Of a stretch of 64,000 bases of DNA, positions 8,024 through 17,500 are shown piece after piece. Below the pieces are notes generated by a model. That model did not search any database. It was not told the origin of the DNA and saw only the letters and a program-made list of their open reading frames with translations. The stretch spans positions 62,001-126,000 of the forward strand of contig NZ_JAAGRY010000001.1 of assembly GCF_015707995.1 (NCBI RefSeq). Direction: 5' to 3'. The DNA comes from Microbacterium paulum. Its GTDB lineage: Bacteria; Actinomycetota; Actinomycetes; Actinomycetales; Microbacteriaceae. Numbering within the stretch: position 1 is the stretch's first letter; each line of letters begins with the position of its first letter. Made by a program: the position numbers and the translations under genes.

Positions 8024-10030
8024 ATGAGCGTTGGCCCTACAGTGAGTCTGGTGAGGGACCTTCCACTATCAGCAGGCGGCGATCTGGTCACGCGCCTGGC
8101 GCGCGAGCGCGATCCCGTTCGCGCTGTCGTCGAGCTTGTCTGGAACGCCATCGACGCCGAGGCCGACACTGTTCGCGTGCAATTGGCGCGAACCGATTTG
8201 GACGCCATCGAGCGTGTGACCGTCGAGGACGACGGCCACGGCATCACGTCGGACGAGGTGCAAGCCACATTCGGGCGTATTGGGGGGTCATGGAAGGCGC
8301 TCGCCAGCCGCTCCAAGAACGACAAGCGCGGCCTTCACGGGAAGCTCGGCGAGGGCCGCCTACGCGCCTTCGCGCTCGGCTCACGAGTGACGTGGGCGAG
8401 CGAGAGTGTCAACATGACCGGGGAGAGCGAACGTATCGTCATCGAGGGCGTCAAAGAGCGGGCAGAACCCTTCAGCTGGGAAGCTTCACCTTCGACCGAG
8501 ACGACGACCGGCACGGTCGTGACCGCTCTGAACGAACAAGACCGCAGCCTTAACTCCCTTCTCAGCGACACGACTCTCGCGACTCTTACGTCTCACTTCG
8601 CTCCAGTGCTCCTCAACGACGACTCGCTGACGGTGATCTTCGACGGCTCAAAGCTCAACCCGAGCGATGAGATATTGGATGACACCACTGTCGAAGTCGG
8701 CCTCGACATCAACCAGAACGCTGTGCTCTCAATCCGCATCATCGAATGGCGCACGGGCAAGCATCGCGCGATCTACTTCGGTGAGGACGCGGAGCGATTC
8801 GTCGTCGAAATGTCGGGGGCCGAACTCGAGAGCCAGACGGCCTACTCGGCCTACGTCACCTGGAACGGCTTCGACGTCGACTCGCTGTCGGAGCTCGGAC
8901 TCGGCGAGATGGCTCCAGACCCGGCCGGCGCCGTGTGGCGAGCCACCAAGACTGCCGTCCGCGAGCACTTCGCCTCGCGCCGTCGCTCGCGCCGTCGCGA
9001 TCAAATCGACGAGTGGAAGTCGAAAGGTATCTACCCGTACGAGGCGGAGCCTACGACTGAAGCCGACAAGGCCGAGCGAGCTGTCTTCGACATCGTGTCT
9101 AGTGCCCTCGTGCCGCAGATCCCGAAGCGAAAGGACGGAGCACAGCTGACCCTGAACCTTCTTCGCGATGCGTTGAAGACTGATCCGGAGAACTTGGCCC
9201 TGCTGGTCAGCGAGTTCGTCGCCCTCACTGAGCAAGATCGACAGGCACTCACCAAGCTGCTCAGCGAGACAACGCTCGCAGGTGTGATCCGAGCCGCCAA
9301 CCTCGTGACAAGTCGCACGAAGTTTCTCGCCGGGCTCGAGCACCTGCTCTTCGACCCAGACGACTCGAAGAAGGTTGGCGAACGCGACCACCTCCACAAG
9401 ATTCTCGAGCACGAGCTCTGGATCTTCGGCGAGGAATACCACTTCATGAATAGTGAGCGAGGGCTCACACAGATGCTGCGGACGCACCTCAAGCTCGAAG
9501 GCTTGCCGACAGGCAAGGCCGAGCCCGTCAAACGATGGGACGGCAAGAGTGGACGAATAGATCTCCACCTCGCCGTCAAGGCAAAGGAGCACGACCGAAT
9601 CCGTCATCTCGTGATCGAGCTGAAGGCGCCGGGCATCACTGCTGGACGCACCGAGCGGAACCAGATCGAGGACTACATCAACGTCGTCGCCGACAACGCC
9701 GCGTTCGCGAGCGATCGCTCGGTTTGGGAAGTCATCCTCGTGGTCACCGACTACGACGGTGTCATGGACAACTCGATCATCGGATCCGACCGCGAACTTG
9801 GACTGGTCTTCGAACCCGACAAAAAGCCCGGCCGTCCGACCGTGCGAGCGTACGTGCGCCGCTGGCGAGACATCATCGACGAGAACAAGAGACGCTTGGA
9901 CTTCGTGACCAGCTCTCTCGAGTTCGACCCCTCGCTTGCCGAAGGATTGGCATTCATCCGTGAAGAGTATTCGGAGCTGATCCCCGACAAGTTGGCCGCT
10001 GACGAGGAGCCCCGCGGCGGGAACAACTAG
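8024..10030 (+). CDS. GHKL-ATPase / PD-(D/E)XK nuclease fusion, candidate defence protein
   Basis: The N-terminal GHKL (gyrase B, Hsp90, histidine kinase, MutL) ATPase is clear: N-box ELVWNAIDAEAD (37-48), G1 box DDGHGI (69-74) and the lid motif HGKLGEGRLRAF (105-116). The middle is helical. The C-terminal part has the layout of a PD-(D/E)XK nuclease: GRIDLHL with D513, then VIELKAPG with E532 and K534. ATP-driven dimer clamps linked to nucleases are known among bacterial relatives of MutL and MORC that associate with restriction systems. The neighbours (AlbA_2 protein, restriction-modification pair, YobI NTPase) fit a defence role, which is inferred. The protein is intact at 668 residues and starts 15 bases after the beta-flower gene. 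Confidence 0.8.
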   Translation: MSVGPTVSLVRDLPLSAGGDLVTRLARERDPVRAVVELVWNAIDAEADTVRVQLARTDLDAIERVTVEDDGHGITSDEVQATFGRIGGSWKALASRSKNDKRGLHGKLGEGRLRAFALGSRVTWASESVNMTGESERIVIEGVKERAEPFSWEASPSTETTTGTVVTALNEQDRSLNSLLSDTTLATLTSHFAPVLLNDDSLTVIFDGSKLNPSDEILDDTTVEVGLDINQNAVLSIRIIEWRTGKHRAIYFGEDAERFVVEMSGAELESQTAYSAYVTWNGFDVDSLSELGLGEMAPDPAGAVWRATKTAVREHFASRRRSRRRDQIDEWKSKGIYPYEAEPTTEADKAERAVFDIVSSALVPQIPKRKDGAQLTLNLLRDALKTDPENLALLVSEFVALTEQDRQALTKLLSETTLAGVIRAANLVTSRTKFLAGLEHLLFDPDDSKKVGERDHLHKILEHELWIFGEEYHFMNSERGLTQMLRTHLKLEGLPTGKAEPVKRWDGKSGRIDLHLAVKAKEHDRIRHLVIELKAPGITAGRTERNQIEDYINVVADNAAFASDRSVWEVILVVTDYDGVMDNSIIGSDRELGLVFEPDKKPGRPTVRAYVRRWRDIIDENKRRLDFVTSSLEFDPSLAEGLAFIREEYSELIPDKLAADEEPRGGNN

Positions 10031-10157
10031 CGGTCGGCACCGCTGGGTACAGTGAGGCACACAGTCCTCGCTGACGTGACATTTGGCATGCATCTCTCCG
10101 CCGATACCTTTGGTCGAGCAGAAAAGATGCGGCCGCAGAGGTGCCGAAAGGAAAAAC

Positions 10158-11444
10158 GTGCTCAATGATGAACAGCTCGCGGCGATCATCGAAGCCGGAT
10201 ACGAGCAGCGTGGAGTCGAGTTCAAGAGCGCGGGCGATCGCACCGACAGGGCATTCCTCGCGAACGTAGCGCGCGCCGTCCTCGCACTTGCGAATCAGCG
10301 AGATGGCGGTTACGTCATCGTCGGTCTCAGCGAGGACGGGATCGATGCCGCGGGAACCGGGCTCAGCGACGAGCAACTCAAGCAATGGTTGTCGTTTGAC
10401 GATGTGACGGATCAGATCAACGCCTACGCCGATCCGCCGGTCCGGATCCAGCTTGGCCGCGGCGAACTGCCGGATGGTCGTTGCGTCGCGATCATCGAAG
10501 TAGCGGAGTTCTCTGAGATCCCGATTCTCAGCAAGAAGGACTACCCCAAGCGCATCGTCGCAAGGCAGCTCTACACCCGCTCGATGGCGAAACCCGAGAG
10601 CTCCACATCCATGACGCAGAACGAGCTGCGAGAAGTGATCGCACTGGCCACCGAGAAGCAACTTGCTCGCTTCCTCGAGACCGCACAGAAGGCGGGCGTG
10701 CACCTGAGCCAAGCAGAGACTACCGCGGCTCGTGACGAGTTCGCAGCCCAGGTGCAGATTGCCCGGAGCAGCGGCTTCCACCTGAACGCGACGTCGCCGC
10801 AACTAGTCACCACCATCCACCCAGAGACGTTCAGCGCGCGGCAGATTCCGTTCCCTGAGCTGATCCCGGCGGTGCAGAATGCCACCGTTCGTTGGCGCGG
10901 TTGGCCCTTCCCGTGGGTGCAGCGCCCAACATCAGGGCGGGATTGGGTGGGTGAACAGAACGACAGCATGCACCCTGAGACGTGGCAGTTCTTCGAGAGT
11001 GGCCAGTTTCTCGATTGCCGCGCCATCGAAGAGTTCGGCCCCGACGCTGACGGCTTCCTCGATGACCGGGAGCCGATCAACGGCTACCTCCCGATCTGGG
11101 TGCCAGTTCTCCACTTCACTGAGGTGATCGAGTTCGCTGGCCGACTACAGCGGTCACAATTCGCCGGCGAGCGCATCAGCATCGAGCTCGCCCTTCACAA
11201 CATTCACCGTTTTGTCCTGGTGGCCGCGCACCGGAACCGTTCCGGTCTCCACGGCACCTACGCCTACAACGACGACGCCTGGGACTACGAGATCCTCCTG
11301 ACTCCGGAAGAAGGACTCACGAACCCGAGAGAACTCGCCGTCGATGCCGCCCTGGATCTCCTGCAACGCTTCAACTGGAGGGGCGCGACGCGGGAACTCC
11401 TCCAGGGCATCCAAATCGAAGCCTTCGGGCCGGAACAGCCGTAG
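10158..11444 (+). CDS. AlbA_2/Schlafen-type putative DNA-binding protein
   Basis: The N-terminal 150 residues match the Schlafen AlbA_2 domain: EQRGVEFKSA near residue 20, then VARAVLALANQRDGGYVIVGLSEDG and VAIIEVAEF. The C-terminal 270 residues (FHLNATSPQLVTTIHPE..., RWRGWPFPWVQ...) are not recognised. The frame is open from 10083, but the GTG at 10158 follows GAAAGGA at correct spacing and begins the domain. AlbA_2 proteins are putative nucleic-acid binders that often sit in defence islands; here the gene lies between the GHKL-nuclease and the methyltransferase, all on the plus strand. Its own role is not known. Confidence 0.8.
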   Translation: MLNDEQLAAIIEAGYEQRGVEFKSAGDRTDRAFLANVARAVLALANQRDGGYVIVGLSEDGIDAAGTGLSDEQLKQWLSFDDVTDQINAYADPPVRIQLGRGELPDGRCVAIIEVAEFSEIPILSKKDYPKRIVARQLYTRSMAKPESSTSMTQNELREVIALATEKQLARFLETAQKAGVHLSQAETTAARDEFAAQVQIARSSGFHLNATSPQLVTTIHPETFSARQIPFPELIPAVQNATVRWRGWPFPWVQRPTSGRDWVGEQNDSMHPETWQFFESGQFLDCRAIEEFGPDADGFLDDREPINGYLPIWVPVLHFTEVIEFAGRLQRSQFAGERISIELALHNIHRFVLVAAHRNRSGLHGTYAYNDDAWDYEILLTPEEGLTNPRELAVDAALDLLQRFNWRGATRELLQGIQIEAFGPEQP

Positions 11445-11569
11445 TGGTACGCCCCAGGCAGATCCCCGCGCTCCGATCCGACTAACAGCTTCGGGTATGG
11501 GATCGACCCGGTGCGTCTGCCACCGGTGCGTCGTTGGCTCGTGTCGGATGCCCCAGATACTCTGGGAAC

Positions 11570-13321
11570 GTGAGCACCCCTGCCAACGTCACTCAGCTTC
11601 TCGCGCGACCTCTCGGTCCTCGCGGGTCGCGGGGACTAGTTGGGTCAGCGGATCCGGCTGCTGAACTGACGCCGGTCGCCGCCGCCGTGCTGGCGGCCAT
11701 CCCCGCGTGGTGGTCGGCTCGAGCGACACGAGCAGGTCTTGCAGACGAGTGGACGGATGTGCACTTTGCTGTCGACGTGACACCGCCGCTCGTGCTGGGG
11801 GAAACCCCGCCACTCGAGCCGGACTGGGCGCTTCTCACCCCTGAACAGGTTGGCGCCGCATACGTCGAATCGCTTGCGTCCGAGACTCGAGCACGGCATG
11901 GACGTCACTACACTCCGCACGAGCTGGCGGGGGAACTCTGGTCGATGACCAAAGCCGCTCTCGAAATGAAGCGGCCAGTGATGCAGTTGCCGGGCCTCGT
12001 GCGCGACCCGGCCTGCGGAGCGGGCGCCCTGTTGCTGCCAGCGCTGCGGGAGCACCTCGCGGCAAGCGCCACGATCGATCCACGCCTGGTCTTGAACCGT
12101 CTGCCCTCTGTTATCGAGGGTATCGACTCAGATCCGGCCGCAGTGTGGGTGGCGAACGTTGTGCTTGCGGCGGAGATGCTTCCAACGCTCGCCCGCATTC
12201 CAGAGGCCCACAGGCGGCCGCTGCCGGCCCTCGCGCATGTCGGCGACGGCCTTGCGCCGGATCGAGCACCCGCACGCGCGATACTCATGAACCCGCCCTA
12301 TGGGCGCGTGCGCCTGAGCGAGGCCGACCGTGCTCGGTTCGCGAAGTCGCTGTATGGACACGCGAACCTTTACGGGATGTTTATGGCTGTCGGAGCCGAG
12401 TCGCTGGACGCCAACGGTGTCCTTTCCGCTCTCGTCCCGACATCGTTCACCGCGGGGCGCTACTTCGAACCGCTACGGGTCTATCTGACGTCACAGCTAC
12501 GACTGGAGAGTGTGGCCTTCGTCGCCGATCGCTCCGGAGTATTCACCTCCGTCCTTCAGGAGACCTGCCTGGCGACGCTCACACGCCGGCGTGTGCGCAA
12601 AGTGGCTGTACGAGCGATCGGCTCGGCCGTGGAGGAAGTCGCGACGATCGCCTCGCCAACCGGGGGCAACCCCTGGATCCTTCCTCGCCGCTCGGACCTG
12701 GCTCCCGTGGCGGCTGCTGCCGCGAAGCTTCCCAACACGCTCTCGAGCGTGGGCTGGAAGGTCAGCACGGGGCCACTGGTCTGGAACCGGCGAAAGGACG
12801 ATCTCTTCGCACGGCCCGCGAACGGGCGCCACCAGATCGTGTGGGCAGCCGATATCGATGGCGGTGCTGTGCACCGCGACGTGAGGCGCGCCTCGACAAG
12901 ATACCTGGCGCTGCACTCAGAGCGCGATCGACACGTAATGCTTCTGACCACTCCGGTAGTGCTCGTACAGCGGACCACGGCACCAGAGCAGACGAAACGA
13001 CTCGTCGTGGCCGAACTCACCGAAGAGGACTTGGCTCGCGTCTCGGGCGGTGTCGTCGTTGAAAACCACGTCAACATCATCCGGCCGGTCGGCGACGAGC
13101 AGATGCTGAGTCGCCGCCTGCTGACCAGAATCCTCTCAACACCCACCCTCGACAAGCTGGTCCGTTGCATCTCCGGCTCGGTCGCGCTGTCCGCCTACGA
13201 GCTCGAGTCGATCACCCTTCCCGATGCCGAGACGCTCAAGGCATGGGAGATGCTCTCAGACGAAGAACTCGAGCGAGCCGTTGCCCCGACATACGGTCTT
13301 CAGGAGCAGCCGGCGAAATGA
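11570..13321 (+). CDS. Type II N6-adenine DNA methyltransferase
   Basis: Modifies adenine in the target site and so protects the host from the partner nuclease. Seen in sequence: the family opening RARHGRHYTPHELAGELW, AdoMet-binding motif I DPACGAGALLLPAL, an acidic loop GIDSDP, and the catalytic NPPY motif (LMNPPYGRVRL). The C-terminal 250 residues would be the target-recognition region. The length (583 from the GTG at 11570, whose frame is open from 11534) is a little longer than M.PstI and M.BsuBI, gamma-type enzymes near 500 residues. Its stop overlaps the start of the restriction gene (ATGA), a typical coupling of methylase before nuclease. Confidence 0.88.
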   Translation: MSTPANVTQLLARPLGPRGSRGLVGSADPAAELTPVAAAVLAAIPAWWSARATRAGLADEWTDVHFAVDVTPPLVLGETPPLEPDWALLTPEQVGAAYVESLASETRARHGRHYTPHELAGELWSMTKAALEMKRPVMQLPGLVRDPACGAGALLLPALREHLAASATIDPRLVLNRLPSVIEGIDSDPAAVWVANVVLAAEMLPTLARIPEAHRRPLPALAHVGDGLAPDRAPARAILMNPPYGRVRLSEADRARFAKSLYGHANLYGMFMAVGAESLDANGVLSALVPTSFTAGRYFEPLRVYLTSQLRLESVAFVADRSGVFTSVLQETCLATLTRRRVRKVAVRAIGSAVEEVATIASPTGGNPWILPRRSDLAPVAAAAAKLPNTLSSVGWKVSTGPLVWNRRKDDLFARPANGRHQIVWAADIDGGAVHRDVRRASTRYLALHSERDRHVMLLTTPVVLVQRTTAPEQTKRLVVAELTEEDLARVSGGVVVENHVNIIRPVGDEQMLSRRLLTRILSTPTLDKLVRCISGSVALSAYELESITLPDAETLKAWEMLSDEELERAVAPTYGLQEQPAK

Positions 13322-14412
13322 GGCCGGTCATCACGGCCGAAGAGGCCACCAAACGTCTTCTCGTCATCTTCCCGCGCACGGCGTTCGATGCCGTCATGTC
13401 CAGCCCGCTCGCTGGCGCTGCTGTTGCCGCGTTGATATACGTCGACGCCGTCGCCGACCACCCGAAGAGCCTCTTCTGGGCGCGCCCATCCATGGTGACC
13501 TGGATGTCCGAGATCATGCGGGAACAGAACAGCGACCAGGACCGGCGCGCATGGCGTGATGAAGCAGCGAAAGGGGCGAAGGCGCTCTCCGGCCTCCTGC
13601 AGTCATGGGGCGTTCCAGACACTCCGGGATACGCAGACAACTCCCGAGAGACTCTCCGCGACGAGACGTTCCGTAAGTGGCGGGAGCACGGCGCGCTCCG
13701 CGAGCGTCTCGATCTTCCGAAGACCTCCGGCGCTGGGCGTTGGACGATGGAGCCACACTTCGCTGACTTGTTCGAGCCCGGACTGAGCGGATCAGAGATG
13801 GGGGTCGCCGCCGCGGAGTGGCGCGAGGCGCACCTGACTCCGGCAGCGAAGCTTCGAGTGCGTTTTGCGCTCGAAGGCGAACAAGCGAGCCACGCCGTGA
13901 CAGTCACACTCCCGAACAATGCCGGCACGCGGACTCTCGAAGTCGGCCGCGCGTCCCTGATTCTCAAAGGCGTCATCGAGAACTGGGCGCCCGTTCGACT
14001 ACGCAACCCCTACGTGGTCTCCGTCAGCGAGCCAGGCGACAAGGTACTCACAGCAGACGCCAAACTCCTTTCATACCTCGGCGTGACCATCAACGTCTCC
14101 AGTCTTCTTCCCGACGCGCTGATCGCCGACGTCGCAGACAGCACGGTCGACTTCTGGTTCATCGAGGCGGTCAACACCGACGGGGAAATCAACGAAGCCC
14201 GCAAGCGGGACTTCCTGGAGTGGGCACAACTGCAAGGGATTGACACCGAGCGATGCCGGTTCCTCACCGCGTTCAGCTCGCGCAACGACCCTGCTGCGAG
14301 AAAGCGCCTGAAGGATCTCGCAGCAGGCACCTACGCATACTTCGCCGACGAGCCCAACCACGAACTCGCTTGGTATGCGATCCCTGGGGTCCGCAGGGAC
14401 GATTCAAAGTGA
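13318..14412 (+). CDS. BsuBI/PstI-family restriction endonuclease
   Basis: The C-terminal half has the BsuBI/PstI catalytic region: LLPDALIADVAD followed by VDFWFIEAVNTDGEINEARKRDFLEWA (roughly residues 262-305), then a conserved tail ending ELAWYAIPG. The founding enzymes cut CTGCAG; the site here is a prediction only. The N-terminal helical domain (1-150) corresponds to the family's recognition-related domain. The length of 364 is close to the 316-326 of the founders. The ATG at 13318 overlaps the methyltransferase stop by four bases, so translation is coupled and methylation should precede cutting. A longer in-frame extension inside the methylase gene is disfavoured. Confidence 0.85.
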   Translation: MRPVITAEEATKRLLVIFPRTAFDAVMSSPLAGAAVAALIYVDAVADHPKSLFWARPSMVTWMSEIMREQNSDQDRRAWRDEAAKGAKALSGLLQSWGVPDTPGYADNSRETLRDETFRKWREHGALRERLDLPKTSGAGRWTMEPHFADLFEPGLSGSEMGVAAAEWREAHLTPAAKLRVRFALEGEQASHAVTVTLPNNAGTRTLEVGRASLILKGVIENWAPVRLRNPYVVSVSEPGDKVLTADAKLLSYLGVTINVSSLLPDALIADVADSTVDFWFIEAVNTDGEINEARKRDFLEWAQLQGIDTERCRFLTAFSSRNDPAARKRLKDLAAGTYAYFADEPNHELAWYAIPGVRRDDSK

Positions 14413-14500
14413 TCGCACTGCGAACGAATCCCTCGCGCCCCGGTCGCATCGCCGCGCGCGCCTCCTCGTTCGTTGCAGCGTGCCACGGATAGTGGCCCGC

Positions 14501-17500
14501 ATGTCCGAGAATGATCCGACAGCGTCGCCGCTTGATGACGGTCATGGGACCGCGTCTCAAACTCCGGTTGGTGACGGCAACTGGTTTAGACGCAGATGGG
14601 TCGCTCTTACCACTCGACGCCTCGAGCGGCAACAGATTCGGCCCCGTCGACCATCGAGGCCCGGTAACACCATCCCACTCAAGGCTTTGGCGCCCGACTA
14701 CCAGCGCCTGCATCACCAGGTCTACCTCGACCTCCTTGAACGGGCGGTGCGTCACCCGGACACGCGCAGCATCGCTCTCACTGGCTCCTATGGTTCGGGG
14801 AAGTCCAGCGTGCTCCGCGCCCTCGGCCGGTCATGGTGGCGACGCCGACACATCGTGGAGCTCTCGCTCTCGACGCTTGATCCTGACCTGATCCCTCCTG
14901 CTCAGGTTCAGAACCCTGCCGAAAGAGAGAAGAGCAACCAGATTCAGAAGGAGCTCGTTAAACAGCTTCTGTACCGGCTGCCGCCGGGGCAAACACCCCG
15001 GTCGCGATTCCCTCGCGCTGCTAGGCCCAGCCCGGGCACGGGGCTGTTGGTGGCGATCACGGCGGCTATCGCTGTCGGATTCGCGTGGGTGGTAGCGCTC
15101 CTTGCAGGGTGGCACCCGGTGATCACGCAGAGGATCGACGAGGTCGGCTGGTCCGCGCTGTGGTTCTGGATCACCGCCACTGGGCTGGTCACGTTCGTCA
15201 CTACCGCGGCGTGGTGGGTGCTCGCTGGTAAATACGCGCTCCAAGCCGGTCTGAAAGCCGGAGCAGTCACTGTCAGCCTGGCCCCGACATCGTCGAGTTA
15301 CTTCGATCAGTATCTCGACGAGATCATGTACTTCTTCCAGGTCAGCAGGGCCCGCATCGTGCTCATCGAGGACGTCGATCGCTTCGACGATGCCGTCGTC
15401 TTCGACACCCTGCGCGCGCTCAATACCCTCATTAACAACTCCCGCCAGATCGGCCGCCGAGTGATCTTTGTCTACGCGATCCGGGACAGCGTTCTCGGAC
15501 GCATCGGAGCGAAGAAGACGGCGAGAGATCCCGAAGCGAACCAGCCGGCCGTGATCGACACACCGCCCACGCTTGAGATCGATAAGGCCAATCGAGCAAA
15601 GTACTTCGACGTCATCATCCCCATCGTCCCGTTCGTCACTGCCGACAACGCCCGAGACCTCATGATGGACACGATGCGACCGCACCTCGCGTCCAGCGAG
15701 GGTGCCCCGGGGGTTTCGTCGGCACTTATTCGGCTCGCGGCGCGACATGTTGCTGACATGCGGACACTCTTGTCGATCCGGAACGAATTCGAAGTTCACC
15801 TCGACCGGCTCATGACTTCCGCCCGGGCGCCGATGCCCGACATCAGCCACGACATCATCTTCTCCCTCGTGCTCGTGCGCGCAACGAGTCCCGATACCTA
15901 CGAGAAGATCCGGCTGAAGACCAGCCCGCTGGATGACCTCAACGCCAGATGGCTCACTCTCGTCGATGAGAACCTTGAAACCCTCACCGGCGAACTCACC
16001 AGACTACGAACCCAGCTCGAATCCGGAGCCGCTCTCGATCTGCGCCTGCGACGGACGGCAGATGCGCTGGACGCGCGGCGCTCTGAACTCTTCGAACTCG
16101 CGCAAGGCATCGCCCCCGAACGCGTCCAATTCAGTGGTCCTCTGTCCGACGACAACCTGGCGAACCTGGCAGGATGGCAGCAGATCGCTGACGGGCAGCA
16201 GCTGACCTTGACCTTCTTCACTAAGGCCGATCGATTCAGTCAGCGACAGACGAAGACAGCGACGATAGGACGCCATCTGCTGTCGCAACTTCTAGACGTG
16301 CCGATCGACCCCGCCTCGTGGCGAACAGCTGATGTGGTTGAGCTCAACAACGCGATCGCGTCCACCGAATCGGAGATCCGATTCCTGAGACACCACACTT
16401 GGGCCGAACTGCACGTGCGGCCCGACCTCACTGTTACTGCAGCAGCAAGCGCAGCCCCAAACAGTGCAGGGAACCACTCAGCGGGTGCGGCGTCAGAAGC
16501 TCCCAACTCGCCTGCTTCCACCCGCGTCAACTTTGCTGACCTTGTCCACGAATACGCACCGAGCGACCTCGTGGCCGACCTCATCGCGCACGGTTACCTT
16601 CCGCGACACTTCGCAAGGTACGCATCGACGTTCTACGGCAAAGTCGTCGGGCTCAACGCCACCGAGTTCATCTCCAGGGCCATCGAACCAGGCACGCCCA
16701 TCATCGAATATGAGCTGAACGAACTGGACGTTGCTCAAGTACTCACAGAACAGCAAGCGGATAATGACGACGCAGACCTGTTTGACGATCCGAGCATCTA
16801 CAACCTCGACATCGTTGCCTACCTCCTCTCGCACCGACCTCAGGCTGCACAGCGGGTCGCGGATCATCTAGCTGCAAGGTGGGGCGAGGCAGAACGGAGC
16901 TTCCTGAGCCGGTTCCTGCAACGGGCAACTGGTGACCAGGCCGCCGCTCTCACCTCGATGATGGCGCCCACCTGGCAGGACGCACTCCACTTCACCACCT
17001 CGGAAGTGGACATCGCCCCAGCCTCCCGACTCCAGCTGGTGGACGCCGTCCTCGACACCATCGGCTCGGGCGAGCGTGATGATCTCGATCCCGAAACTGG
17101 ACACTTCCTCGCTGCCAACTACCCGCAGCTTTCCACCGTTACCGCTCCACGGAACCCCGAGCGCGCAGCAACCGTGATGGCCGTCTTCGCACAAGCCGAC
17201 GCAACAATCTTTGATCTCACCCCACTCAACGACACCGCCATCAACGCAGCGACAGCGCTGAGCATCTATCCGGTAACTGCACCGAACCTGCGAGCGATCG
17301 GCGGAGCTGACGACGTACCGCTCGATGCCTTGCGCTCACGGGCGGAAGGCCAGCAGATCTACGAACACATGCTTAGCCACGTTCCCGACTACCTCGACGC
17401 GCTCAAGAAGCTCGACCCGCCAGCTACGCCGATCAAGGATCCGTCCCAGTTCACCGCTGTCCTCAACGACATAGCCACATCATCGGGAAACGACTGGTTC

